Assembly: GCF_004801375.1 (NCBI RefSeq)
Contig: NZ_SSNZ01000012.1
Coordinates: 26,936 to 90,935 of the forward strand
Direction of reading: 5' to 3'
DNA: 64,000 nucleotides
From: Flavobacterium supellecticarium
Lineage (GTDB): Bacteria > Bacteroidota > Bacteroidia > Flavobacteriales > Flavobacteriaceae
Part shown: positions 34,677 to 43,339 of the stretch, piece by piece
Layout of the letters: each line of letters starts with the position of its first letter
Position numbering within the stretch: the stretch's first letter is position 1
Translations under genes and position numbers: made by a program
The notes under the pieces: model-generated
Told to the model about the DNA's origin: nothing
The model's input: the letters and a program-made list of their open reading frames with translations, nothing else
Database searches by the model: none

Positions 34677-35771
34677 TTAGTTGTTAATTAACGGCAACAA
34701 TTGTGTTTGCAACATACTGAACAATTCGTTCACTTTTTGCTGTGCATTTTCAACTGCCGGTCTGTTGTTATAGATGGCATCCGTAAACGATACCGGAATA
34801 GCTTCGATGGCTGAAATTGACTCTGCAATTTTTGCTTTGATCGCCGTATCCAATTGGGGATTTCTAGCCGCTACTACATCTGTCAACCCTTTTCCATCAA
34901 TACTTCCATAATCCCCTAAATAAACATTCTGAACACTACGAATGTTATCGGCGAAGTCTAAAAGTGAATTTTTACTAAAACGAGATTCTTCTGCCTGAGG
35001 CGAAACCCCTTCTCCATTCGGACCGTTTAACGGCTCCTGGATTTTAGTATTCGCCACCTCATCCGCAATGGTGATGATTCCGTGAACGAACTCCTCCAAT
35101 GCCGCTTTTTGAGACGGATATTTTACGTTTCCGGAATTTCCGGCTGTAAGGAAAAATCCAACATAATTTCCGGAAGAAGCACTCCATCCGTTGATTAATG
35201 TTTGGGTGTTGTTTTGTAAATCTTCTGCAGCCGCTTTCAGGTATTGTAACTCACGAGCCGTAAGTTGTGCCGCTGTTTTTGTTCCGTTTTCTCCCCATAA
35301 TAAAAACTCGATTAAGTGGAATCCACGTGCTTCCGGGTTCGCAGCGATCACATTAGCCGTGATTGGCTGACCACTGGAAAGAATGTTGTTCATCGCTTCC
35401 ACGTCAACTGGCCAGGTATCCATTGCCGGATCCAAACCACCGTTTCCTAAAGCGTCATCGGCTACCGGTCCGTATAAAAATCCTTCTGATTGCTCCCAAG
35501 GTTTACGCGTATTTACCCAAGCTTGTTTTGCAGCTGCCAGGTTCACTTCGTTTGGTGTTGTTGCCAACGTATTGATTGCCGTTCTTAATTCTCCGGCTTT
35601 CTGGTTTAATGTTTTATAGGTTTCTACCACTACATTTGATGACACATTACCAATTACATCCGAAAATAATGAAGCGTTCGGGTCTACATAGTTAGTATCG
35701 TCATTATCACTACAATTTGCCAATGTCATTGCCATTGCAATAAATCCCAGACTTAAAATTCTTCTTTTCAT
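34677..35771 (-). CDS. Imelysin family lipoprotein (iron-regulated, IrpA/EfeO-like)
   Basis: 364 residues; lipobox LANC near residue 20. The four-helix imelysin domain carries the signature GFHLIEFLLWG (GxHxxE), with WVNTRKPWEQSEGFLYGPV before it and a second helical bundle after it. Known imelysins are surface proteins needed for iron uptake; peptidase M75 naming is historical. It lies between the porin and DHOR genes on the same strand with 30 and 132 bp spacing, so all three are likely co-expressed and iron-controlled. Confidence 0.9.
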   Translation of the reverse strand: MKRRILSLGFIAMAMTLANCSDNDDTNYVDPNASLFSDVIGNVSSNVVVETYKTLNQKAGELRTAINTLATTPNEVNLAAAKQAWVNTRKPWEQSEGFLYGPVADDALGNGGLDPAMDTWPVDVEAMNNILSSGQPITANVIAANPEARGFHLIEFLLWGENGTKTAAQLTARELQYLKAAAEDLQNNTQTLINGWSASSGNYVGFFLTAGNSGNVKYPSQKAALEEFVHGIITIADEVANTKIQEPLNGPNGEGVSPQAEESRFSKNSLLDFADNIRSVQNVYLGDYGSIDGKGLTDVVAARNPQLDTAIKAKIAESISAIEAIPVSFTDAIYNNRPAVENAQQKVNELFSMLQTQLLPLINN

Positions 35772-35801
35772 CTATTAAAAATTTGAGTTAGTATTTTATT
35801 A

Positions 35802-37160
35802 TTAAAACGAGAATCCGATTCCGGCAGAAAAAGTATTCTCTTGTTGTTTTTCACCTGTGTTTAGCGATGTTACCGGATCAAACTGATACGATCCCAATCG
35901 TCGGTTTTGGTAATGTGCTTTTAACACGATCTGCGGATGCACAAACCAGTTAAATCCACCCATCATCGCACTGCGCTCCCAACGCGGTTTACGCACTACG
36001 TTTCCTTCCACTTCATGCATGGTATCGTAATAGTCGTAACGTAAAAACGGGTATACTTTTTGTTTGGCCTGCGGATTGATGAAATGCAGGATTTCATAAC
36101 CTACCTCAGCCGAAAATCCGACTACATTTTTTCCAACCGGCGTTCTTTTAACCCCTAAGTTGTTGGACAAACTGGCATTTTTACGGGAAACGATATTCGA
36201 ATTTTCAAGGTTACCATATAGGAAAATCGAATTAAAACGCAGGTAATCGTCATCGTAGGTAATGTGTCCTTCGAATATGGTCACATAAGCCGATTCCTTC
36301 ATATCGCTTTTCGGACGGTTTGCCGCGGCATCATTGATATAGGCCGAAACCCCGAAATAGGTATTTTTGTGTGTTCCGAATTTATAATCCAAACGTGCCG
36401 TAAGTGCCCAGCTTTCGCCAACGGACATTTCAAAACGGGTTTGGTATCCTTCTTTAATCCATCCTCGGGAACTAAACCCGGACGCGTCCAAACCATTGGT
36501 TACCGACACCTCATATTTGAATCGTTTTTTCCAGAAAGTTCCGTGGAACTGCACCCCATTTTCATACCAACCCAATGGTAAGATTTCGTTTTCCATTTCC
36601 TGACGGTGTGTTGTAAAATACGAGATCGGGCGGTCTAAATCCTGTGCCAATCCAAAGTGGATTTTCATACGTCCCACACGAACATTAAAATACGGACGGA
36701 TCGCCAGGTTTACGTGAACCTGCTCGATTTTCACTTCTCCACCCGCTTCGATTTCCTGTTCGTATTCACCGGCTTCTTCTTGTGTATCCAGCTCAACAGT
36801 AGAACCGGTTCCGCCGTGTTCGAATTCGATTTCCGATTTAAAACTAATCCAATCGTTAAAATTATAACCCAGGTATAAGTTCAAACGTTCGGCATCAAAT
36901 TTATCCTTCATTCCTAAGTCGGTATCATAGCGCCGGTAGTTGTAATAATTCACCACTCCGTAGCCACTCAGGGTAAACTTGCTCCAGTTAAAAAGGTTCT
37001 TATTATCGTTAGCAAAATCCTGCTTTACTTCTTGTCGAAGCTCTTCTCTAAGCTCCTTTTTTATTTGCTCTTTAAGTTGTTTAACACTCGTATAATCAAC
37101 CGTTTGTGCGTATCCAGTATATGAAATTCCGGCGAGTAGTAAAAGTAATATTCGGTTCAT
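35802..37160 (-). CDS. Outer-membrane porin with coiled-coil N-terminus
   Basis: 452 residues. Signal ends GYAQT; then a short coiled coil rich in Lys/Glu/Arg (QLKEQIKKELREELRQEVKQ), then a 16-18-strand barrel (KFTLSGYGVVNYYNYRR, VNLAIRPYFNVRVGRMKIHF) ending FSAGIGFSF. The layout resembles OprP/OprO-type porins. First gene of the imelysin unit, so it may pass ferric complexes or phosphate; the cargo cannot be read from sequence. A -7 box TAGCTTTG lies at 37187-37180 on its strand. Confidence 0.8.
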   Translation of the reverse strand: MNRILLLLLAGISYTGYAQTVDYTSVKQLKEQIKKELREELRQEVKQDFANDNKNLFNWSKFTLSGYGVVNYYNYRRYDTDLGMKDKFDAERLNLYLGYNFNDWISFKSEIEFEHGGTGSTVELDTQEEAGEYEQEIEAGGEVKIEQVHVNLAIRPYFNVRVGRMKIHFGLAQDLDRPISYFTTHRQEMENEILPLGWYENGVQFHGTFWKKRFKYEVSVTNGLDASGFSSRGWIKEGYQTRFEMSVGESWALTARLDYKFGTHKNTYFGVSAYINDAAANRPKSDMKESAYVTIFEGHITYDDDYLRFNSIFLYGNLENSNIVSRKNASLSNNLGVKRTPVGKNVVGFSAEVGYEILHFINPQAKQKVYPFLRYDYYDTMHEVEGNVVRKPRWERSAMMGGFNWFVHPQIVLKAHYQNRRLGSYQFDPVTSLNTGEKQQENTFSAGIGFSF

Positions 37161-37194
37161 ACAGTCTTTAAATTTCGGGCAAAGCTATATATTT

Positions 37195-37213
37195 ATTTTT
37201 AATAAGTCTAAAT
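37195..37213. promoter_or_regulatory. Candidate Fur box between porin and HTTM genes
   Basis: ATTTTTAATAAGTCTAAAT is a 19-bp imperfect palindrome; its complement ATTTAGACTTATTAAAAAT resembles the ATTTAGA-centred Fur sites of Bacteroidota. It lies between the divergent -7 boxes TAGCTTTG (37187-37180, minus) and TAACTTTG (37230-37237, plus), so one site could control both transcripts. Confidence 0.4.
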
Positions 37214-37229
37214 AAGTGTAATATTTTTT

Positions 37230-37237
37230 TAACTTTG
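37230..37237 (+). promoter_or_regulatory. -7 promoter box for the HTTM gene
   Basis: TAACTTTG matches TAnnTTTG and lies 26 bp before the ATG at 37264. No clear TTG -33 element is seen, as expected if an activator or repressor site overlaps. Confidence 0.5.
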
Positions 37238-37263
37238 CCCTAACTTTTGATTAAGATTTTTTT

Positions 37264-38655
37264 ATGTTAAAAGACTATCGATTCGCTAACATTTTAGCCT
37301 TCAATCGCTTAAAACCGATAAAAGGGCAATTACAAAAAAAGCAGGATCAGTTACTATCCGCCTTATTTACTCCGATTGACAATTCGCAATTGATCCTTTT
37401 CAGGATTGTTTTTGGTTTATTGATCGCACTACATTGTTTACAATCTGTCAACTCCGAATGGGTACGTCGTAATTTTATGCTTCCCTCCTACACTTTCACA
37501 CATATCGGAATGGAGTGGTTACAGCCGTTACCCGGTGATGGCATGCTCTATTACTTCTATGCAATGGGAGTTGTTGGGTTGCTTATTTCGATCGGATTGT
37601 TCTACCGTTTCAGCATGGCTTTGTTTACGATTATGTGGGCAGGTGTTTACTTTATGCAAAAAACAGCCTATAATAATCATCACTACCTACTTTTATTGCT
37701 TGGGATTATGTTGTTTTTTCTACCGGCCAATTGTGCTAATTCGGTAGATGCCAAATTAAAACCATCCATTCGTAAAACTCATATCCCCCAATGGTGTATT
37801 TGGGTATTGATTCTCCAGGTTGGAATTGTTTATTTTTATGCGACCGTAGCCAAACTCTACCCCGATTGGCTCGATGGTACTTTTACCCGGGAAATGTTAA
37901 ATAAGCATGCTACACCAACCCTGAAAACACTCTATTCTCAGAAATGGTTTTACCTGTTTATCGCTTATGCCGGCATCCTTTTCGACTTATTGGTAGTTCC
38001 GTTGATGCTATGGCGTCGTACGCGAATGCTGGCTTTTATCGCCTCGGTCATTTTTCATTTTTTTAATAAAATACATCTGGGTATCGGAATCTTTCCATTC
38101 CTGGCACTTTCGTTTTCCATATTACTTTTTCCACCGGAAACCATACGCCGACTGTTTTTCCGGAAAAAAGTCGTACCGGAAGCTGATGTGCAACAAACGA
38201 ATTACCGAAAGCGCATACTGTTGTACTTTTTTGTTCCCTATTTTATTTTCCAACTGGCTTTCCCGTTACGCCACTGGCTTATCGAAGGTGATGTTTTATG
38301 GACCGAAGAAGGCCATCGCTTGAGTTGGCGGATGATGCTGCGCAACCGTAGCGGCTATTCCAAGTTTTATGTTGTGGATCATGCCACCGGTGAAAAAAAA
38401 CGCTTTAAATTAAAACGCATTCTGACTAAAAAACAGATTCGTGGGATGCAAACCAAACCGGATATGATCTGGCAAACGGCGCAAAAGATCAAAGAAGAAT
38501 ATCAAAAGGAAGGTAAAAACATCAGTATTTATATCGATTCGAAGGTGTCGATTAATAAAAAACCACTCCGAACGCTCATCGATCCGAATGTCGATTTTGC
38601 AAAAGCAGAATGGAATTATTTCACTCATAATGAATGGATTCTACTCTACAAATAG
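37264..38655 (+). CDS. HTTM domain membrane protein (vitamin K-dependent carboxylase-like)
   Basis: 463 residues. About eight membrane helices form the HTTM domain (residues ~35-300: LILFRIVFGLLIALHCLQSV at the start, YNNHHYLLLLLGIMLFFLP in the middle), followed by a soluble C-terminal part (WRMMLRNRSGYSKFYVVD). The fold relates to gamma-glutamyl carboxylase, but the catalytic Lys environment cannot be confirmed. It diverges from the porin-imelysin-DHOR unit and HTTM genes recur in bacterial imelysin loci, so a role in that iron system is inferred. Confidence 0.85.
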   Translation: MLKDYRFANILAFNRLKPIKGQLQKKQDQLLSALFTPIDNSQLILFRIVFGLLIALHCLQSVNSEWVRRNFMLPSYTFTHIGMEWLQPLPGDGMLYYFYAMGVVGLLISIGLFYRFSMALFTIMWAGVYFMQKTAYNNHHYLLLLLGIMLFFLPANCANSVDAKLKPSIRKTHIPQWCIWVLILQVGIVYFYATVAKLYPDWLDGTFTREMLNKHATPTLKTLYSQKWFYLFIAYAGILFDLLVVPLMLWRRTRMLAFIASVIFHFFNKIHLGIGIFPFLALSFSILLFPPETIRRLFFRKKVVPEADVQQTNYRKRILLYFFVPYFIFQLAFPLRHWLIEGDVLWTEEGHRLSWRMMLRNRSGYSKFYVVDHATGEKKRFKLKRILTKKQIRGMQTKPDMIWQTAQKIKEEYQKEGKNISIYIDSKVSINKKPLRTLIDPNVDFAKAEWNYFTHNEWILLYK

Positions 38656-38792
38656 CAGTATAATTATCAGCAATTCGGCTACTTCATTAAATAAAATTCA
38701 AAAAAATATCGACAAAAGGTCAAACCATTAAGAAAATTTAGTAGTATTGCAAATTATTTAGATTTAGTATAAATAAAAATAACTTACCCAAA

Positions 38793-40151
38793 ATGAAAAA
38801 AACATTACACGCCTGTTTTACTGCATTACTCTTATTCCCCATTCCCGATGGTATCGCACAACCGATACGTATCGGAAATGAAACCAGTAACAACATTACC
38901 AGCGACGCGCCGGTAAACTGCGTATACGAAAAATCAGCCAGCGAAAGTCTGTATCTTTCCAGCGAAATCAATAGTTCCGGAACAATAACCGCTTTATCCT
39001 GGCAACACAGTTCTACTTTTAATGCAGCGGCAACCAACAATATCAAAATTTATTTAAAAACCACCACGCTTACCGCTTTGCCATCGGGTACGGTTGGTAC
39101 CGGTTTTTCGGGTTATACCGAAGTATATTCCGGAGCATTACCGGCTATTACGGCAGCCGGATGGAATACCATCACCCTTACAACCCCATTTTCCTACGAT
39201 AAAAACGCCGGTAATTTAGCCATATTGGTAGTACGGGATGCAACTACAAAAGACGATAACAATTATCCGAGATTCCGAGCCACGACAACCAATCCCAACT
39301 ATCTGTGTCGCAAATACAGCAGCGGTGTCGACTTTTTTACACCAACTGCAACGCCATGGAACAGCAATGCCAACATGAGCGGCTCGTATTACCGTCCGAA
39401 TGTCCAGATCACCATGAACAGTACTACGCCAACAGCAACGTACTGTACGATTACTAACAACAACAGCTGTTTGTATGGCGGTACGATAACCAACGTAACT
39501 TTTTCCGGAATCAATTATACCACCGAATGCAGTCAGGATAACTATTCATATATCGATTATAGTGCGACCGTTGGAGCGGCACAAGTTGCCAAAGGTTCGA
39601 CAAACAGTATTTCCGTGACGGTAGACAATCCGGGAAGCAGCGGAGGTGTTGGTGTTTGGATCGATTTTAACCAAAACGGAACCTTCGAAAGTACTGAATT
39701 TTTCAGTTTGGGGACCATCAACAGTAGTAACAGTGCTACGTTTAGCAGTAATCAAATCGTAGTTCCGGCATCTGCTTTAAGCGGTACCACCCGCATGCGA
39801 ATCCGTTCGAAACGATTAACCGCTGTAACCGCCGCCGAAGCCTGTGAATTTATAGGCAGCGCCCGTGGTGAAGTGGAAGATTATGCCATTATGATTGCCG
39901 AACAAACAATGAACACTTCCGATTTCGACAAAACATCCGTGCGACTATATCCAAATCCAACGCAAGGAACCGTGACATTTGAAGCTGCTGAAAACATCAA
40001 AAAAATTACGTTTTACAATGCATTAGGTCAGATCATTACTGTTCAGACTTCTAACACCGCAGACCTATCGGCATTTGGAAACGGGATTTATACCGCCAGA
40101 ATTGAATTTGAAAACGGTCAGACCGCGACACAAAAGATCATCAAAAAATAA
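38793..40151 (+). CDS. T9SS-sorted surface protein with GEVED domain
   Basis: 452 residues. Signal ends DGIAQ. Residues ~25-190 are a beta-rich region with ASESLYLSSEINSSGTITAL and VVRDATTKDDNNYPRFR, seen in flavobacterial adhesin-like proteins. Residues ~215-370 are a GEVED domain (ends ARGEVEDYAIMIAEQ). The tail VRLYPNPTQGTVTFEAAE to GQTATQKIIKK is a T9SS type A sorting signal. It is the first gene of a six-gene operon, 5 bp before the thioredoxin gene, and is the likely surface-exposed member. Confidence 0.85.
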   Translation: MKKTLHACFTALLLFPIPDGIAQPIRIGNETSNNITSDAPVNCVYEKSASESLYLSSEINSSGTITALSWQHSSTFNAAATNNIKIYLKTTTLTALPSGTVGTGFSGYTEVYSGALPAITAAGWNTITLTTPFSYDKNAGNLAILVVRDATTKDDNNYPRFRATTTNPNYLCRKYSSGVDFFTPTATPWNSNANMSGSYYRPNVQITMNSTTPTATYCTITNNNSCLYGGTITNVTFSGINYTTECSQDNYSYIDYSATVGAAQVAKGSTNSISVTVDNPGSSGGVGVWIDFNQNGTFESTEFFSLGTINSSNSATFSSNQIVVPASALSGTTRMRIRSKRLTAVTAAEACEFIGSARGEVEDYAIMIAEQTMNTSDFDKTSVRLYPNPTQGTVTFEAAENIKKITFYNALGQIITVQTSNTADLSAFGNGIYTARIEFENGQTATQKIIKK

Positions 40152-40156
40152 CCCGT

Positions 40157-40594
40157 ATGAAAAGCCACTATTTATTTTTACTTCTAATCAGTACCTTTAC
40201 GTATGCCCAGCATTGGGAAAACGATTTTGAAAACGGCAAAAAAAATGCCGTGGCCGAAAACAAAAATATCGTACTCGTATTCTCCGGTTCCGACTGGTGT
40301 GCGCCTTGTATCAAACTCGACAAAGCCATTTGGAGTTCGGAAGAATTTAAAACCGAAGCGGATAAAAACTGGATTCTGGTAAAAGCCGATTTTCCAAAAA
40401 AGAAAACCAACACCTTATCGGAAAACCAACAAAACCAAAACAACAATCTGGCCGAACAATACAATAAGGAAGGTCATTTTCCGCTAGTGGTTGTATTGGA
40501 CAAAAATGGAAAAGTTCTAGGCAAAACCGGATATAAAAACATCAGCCCTACGGCTTATATCGAATTATTACACACTTTAGAAAAGAAAATATGA
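40157..40594 (+). CDS. Exported thioredoxin-fold protein
   Basis: 145 residues with a short signal (ends TYAQH) and a thioredoxin domain. Active site SGSDWCAPCIKLDKAIW has CxxC (CAPC); the cis-Pro strand is GHFPLVVVLDKNGKVLG. Resembles Thioredoxin_7/DsbD-gamma-like periplasmic reductases. Its last 4 bases overlap the apbE start (ATGA), so translation is coupled. It may keep Cys residues of the DUF4266 partner reduced; that is inference. Confidence 0.88.
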   Translation: MKSHYLFLLLISTFTYAQHWENDFENGKKNAVAENKNIVLVFSGSDWCAPCIKLDKAIWSSEEFKTEADKNWILVKADFPKKKTNTLSENQQNQNNNLAEQYNKEGHFPLVVVLDKNGKVLGKTGYKNISPTAYIELLHTLEKKI

Positions 40595-41583
40595 AACGCT
40601 TTCTCCTGATCGCATTCCTGACAAGCAGTATCGTCCTTAACGCACAAGTAGCGCACAAAAGGGTGGTTAAACTAATGGGAAGCCGTTTTGACATCACGAT
40701 AGTGGCAAAAGATATTCCAACAGCGAATGCTTATATCGACACCGCTGTGGCCGAAATCACCCGTATCGAAAACCTCATTTCGGAATGGATGCCACAAACA
40801 CAGGTATCGGAAATCAACCGGAATGCCGGAATCCGTCCGGTTGTCGTAGATCAGGAACTTTTTGATCTGACGCAACGCGCGATCGGTTTTTCCAAACTAA
40901 CCGACGGTGCTTTTGATATCAGTTTTGCAGCGGCCGATAAAATCTGGAAATACGACGGTAGTATGACCGTATTGCCTTCGCCGGAAGAGGTAAAAGAATC
41001 CGTAAAAAAGATTGGGTACCAAAACATCATCCTCGACAAAGAACACCGTACTATTTTCCTAAAATTACCGGGAATGAAAATCGGTTTCGGATCGATCGGG
41101 AAAGGCTATGCCGCCGATAAAACCAAGGAGCTTATGATGGAAAAAGGCGTCGTAGCCGGAATCATCAATGCATCCGGCGATATGAACACCTGGGGAAAAC
41201 AACCGGATGGCAAAGAATGGACCATCGGGATTACCAATCCAAAAAACAAAGCACGCGTTTTTGCAGTTTTCCCACTAACCGACGGTGCGGTAGTTACCTC
41301 CGGTAGTTATGAAAAATATATTGAAATCGATAAAAAACGATATTCTCATATTATTGATCCCCGAACAGGCTATCCGGCCAGCGGCTTATCGAGTGTTACG
41401 GTTTTTGCCAAAAGCGCCGAAATGGCCAATGGTATCTCGACCTCCGTTATGGTACTGGGTCAGGAAGTTGGTATGAACCTCATCAACCAGATTCCACAGA
41501 TTAGCGCGGTTATTGTAACCGACAGCGGCAAAATTTTCTACTCCAAAAACTTTGATCATAAAAAATTAAAAAAGACCAACTAA
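40591..41583 (+). CDS. apbE: FAD:protein FMN transferase
   Basis: Attaches FMN covalently to Thr/Ser of exported redox proteins using FAD. 330 residues: signal ends VLNAQ, then the ApbE fold with MGSRFDITIVAKD, DGAFDISFAAADKIW, IGFGSIGKGYAADKTKEL, IINASGDMNTWG, GAVVTSGSYEKY and YSHIIDPRTGYPASGLSSV, which contain the FAD/Mg-binding residues. Third in the operon, overlapping trx by 4 bp and touching the DUF4266 gene. No NqrC/RnfG-type substrate lies in the window, so its client is an open question. Confidence 0.95.
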   Translation: MKRFLLIAFLTSSIVLNAQVAHKRVVKLMGSRFDITIVAKDIPTANAYIDTAVAEITRIENLISEWMPQTQVSEINRNAGIRPVVVDQELFDLTQRAIGFSKLTDGAFDISFAAADKIWKYDGSMTVLPSPEEVKESVKKIGYQNIILDKEHRTIFLKLPGMKIGFGSIGKGYAADKTKELMMEKGVVAGIINASGDMNTWGKQPDGKEWTIGITNPKNKARVFAVFPLTDGAVVTSGSYEKYIEIDKKRYSHIIDPRTGYPASGLSSVTVFAKSAEMANGISTSVMVLGQEVGMNLINQIPQISAVIVTDSGKIFYSKNFDHKKLKKTN

Positions 41584-41790
41584 ATGAAACCCGCATTACT
41601 CCTTTTAGGGTGTTTTCTTCTTTTTTCCTGTAACTCCGTAAAAGAATACGAAAAACAAAACATTAATGATCCCGATATGAAACTATCGGCACGATCGTCC
41701 GAACGCTACGAGACCAATTTTCAAATTTACCGCGAAGGTGCTTCGGGCGCCAATGGCGGAAAAACAGGGGGAGGCTGTGGCTGCAATTAA
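41584..41790 (+). CDS. DUF4266 small lipoprotein with Gly/Cys tail
   Basis: 68 residues. Signal with lipobox LFSC (Cys ~17). The body ends YREGASGANGGKTGGGCGCN, the DUF4266 hallmark. EGASGAN resembles the ApbE target motif DGxSGAT except that Asn replaces the acceptor Thr/Ser. The C-terminal CxC could bind metal or form a disulfide. It starts directly after the apbE stop and 3 bp before DUF3570, which matches the common apbE-DUF4266-DUF3570 order. Function unknown. Confidence 0.85.
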   Translation: MKPALLLLGCFLLFSCNSVKEYEKQNINDPDMKLSARSSERYETNFQIYREGASGANGGKTGGGCGCN

Positions 41791-41793
41791 ACC

Positions 41794-43287
41794 ATGAAAA
41801 AAATACTTTTTTATACCGGTCTTTTCTGTTGCTCTATTGTAAATGCTCAGGAAGACGAAAACGCTACGTCCTATAAGAAACGGGTACTCGAATCAACCGA
41901 GATCGAATTTTTGGGAAGTTACTACCAACAGGATGGAAAACACTCGGCTGTTGGCGGTGGTGTTGGAACCGAAAAATTAAAAGATTACACCTCCAATATC
42001 GTATTGACCATCCCGTTGAATGACGACGATGTGTTAACCATCGATGCCGGTTTTTCAGCCTATACGTCGGCTTCGTCCAGTAACATCAACCCGTTTGTAA
42101 CCGATGGATCGTATACCGTAACCACCACTAATAACAACAATACCGGGGCTTCCCGTGGTATGAATCCAACCGGTCTTTACAGTAAAGACGACGATTATAC
42201 GACTACAACAACGACACCGGCTCCTTATGGAAGTCCGTGGATCGAATCGACCGGAGCTTCCCGTAAGGATGTTTTAAAAACACTATCGGCCAGTTATAGT
42301 CATAGTTCAGACAATCGAAATACAATCTGGAATATTAACAGTAGTGTTTCCAAAGAATACGACTACCAATCCTTTGGAGTTGGTGCCGGTGTTGCCAAAT
42401 TGTTTAACGACAAAAACACCGAAATCAGCGTAAAAGCCAGTGCTTATTTTGACAAATGGGATGCGATTTATCCGACCGAACTACACGAATATGCCCTTTA
42501 CGGATTGAACTTTCAAGGTTTCGGTTATTTCCAGGGTGTGACGATTTTGGACGAATACGGACAACAATCGACCAATTACCTACCAAAAGCCTTCCATGAG
42601 TTTTCCAATGAAAACCGGAATTCGTATTCCTTTTCGTTAGGATTATCGCAAGTATTGACCAAACGTTTACAAGTTTCCTTATTTATGGACGTCTTGTATC
42701 AGGAAGGCTTACTATCGACACCGTACCATCGTATTTATTTTGCCGACAAAGCCAACTACTATATTGGTCAGCCGCGTTATATTCCGATTTACGACAAACC
42801 CGGGAACATCGGTGTATTCCGTTTATCGGATGACGTAGAACGCCTACCGGGAACGCGCTTTAAAATTCCGGTTGGCGCGCGGATGAACTATTATATCAAC
42901 GAACAATTTGTTGTGCGCAGTTATTACCGTTTTTATGCCGACGATTGGGGATTGTCTGCCCATACTGCCAGTATCGAAATTCCGTATCGTATTTCGGAAC
43001 ATTTTACCCTTTTGCCCATGTATCGTTTTTACACCCAAAAAGGTGTCCGCTATTTCGCACCCTTTGAAAAACATTATTCCTACGAGCGCTATTATACATC
43101 CGATTATGACCTTTCGTCCTTCGACAGTCATCAGTATGGTTTCGGATTGAGTTATACCGATCTGCTTACCAACACGCGTATTCTGCATTTCGGTCTGAAA
43201 AATATCGATTTGCGCTACCAACGTTACGAAAGAAGTGATGCTTTAAAAGCGGATATCATCAGCCTCGGAATCAAATTTGTCCAGTAA
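41794..43287 (+). CDS. DUF3570 outer-membrane beta-barrel protein
   Basis: 497 residues. Signal ends SIVNAQE; the body is a barrel with many short aromatic strands (YSFSLGLSQVLTKRLQVSLF; YYRFYADDWGLSAHTASIEI) and the terminal strand ADIISLGIKFVQ. Contains DUF3570 hallmarks such as SVSKEYDYQSFGVGAGVA and RLPVGARMNYY-like (FKIPVGARMNYYINEQFVVR). It is always found with DUF4266, suggesting a shared outer-membrane complex. It may be a pore or scaffold; inferred only. Confidence 0.85.
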   Translation: MKKILFYTGLFCCSIVNAQEDENATSYKKRVLESTEIEFLGSYYQQDGKHSAVGGGVGTEKLKDYTSNIVLTIPLNDDDVLTIDAGFSAYTSASSSNINPFVTDGSYTVTTTNNNNTGASRGMNPTGLYSKDDDYTTTTTTPAPYGSPWIESTGASRKDVLKTLSASYSHSSDNRNTIWNINSSVSKEYDYQSFGVGAGVAKLFNDKNTEISVKASAYFDKWDAIYPTELHEYALYGLNFQGFGYFQGVTILDEYGQQSTNYLPKAFHEFSNENRNSYSFSLGLSQVLTKRLQVSLFMDVLYQEGLLSTPYHRIYFADKANYYIGQPRYIPIYDKPGNIGVFRLSDDVERLPGTRFKIPVGARMNYYINEQFVVRSYYRFYADDWGLSAHTASIEIPYRISEHFTLLPMYRFYTQKGVRYFAPFEKHYSYERYYTSDYDLSSFDSHQYGFGLSYTDLLTNTRILHFGLKNIDLRYQRYERSDALKADIISLGIKFVQ

Positions 43288-43339
43288 ATAATTATTGATC
43301 AATAAACAATTATATTTTAATTTTTAACCTTAATCCATT

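Noticed and set aside
34677..35771. Imelysin as a peptidase
   Set aside because: The M75 name is historical; the GxHxxE bundle is linked to iron uptake and no protease site is evident.
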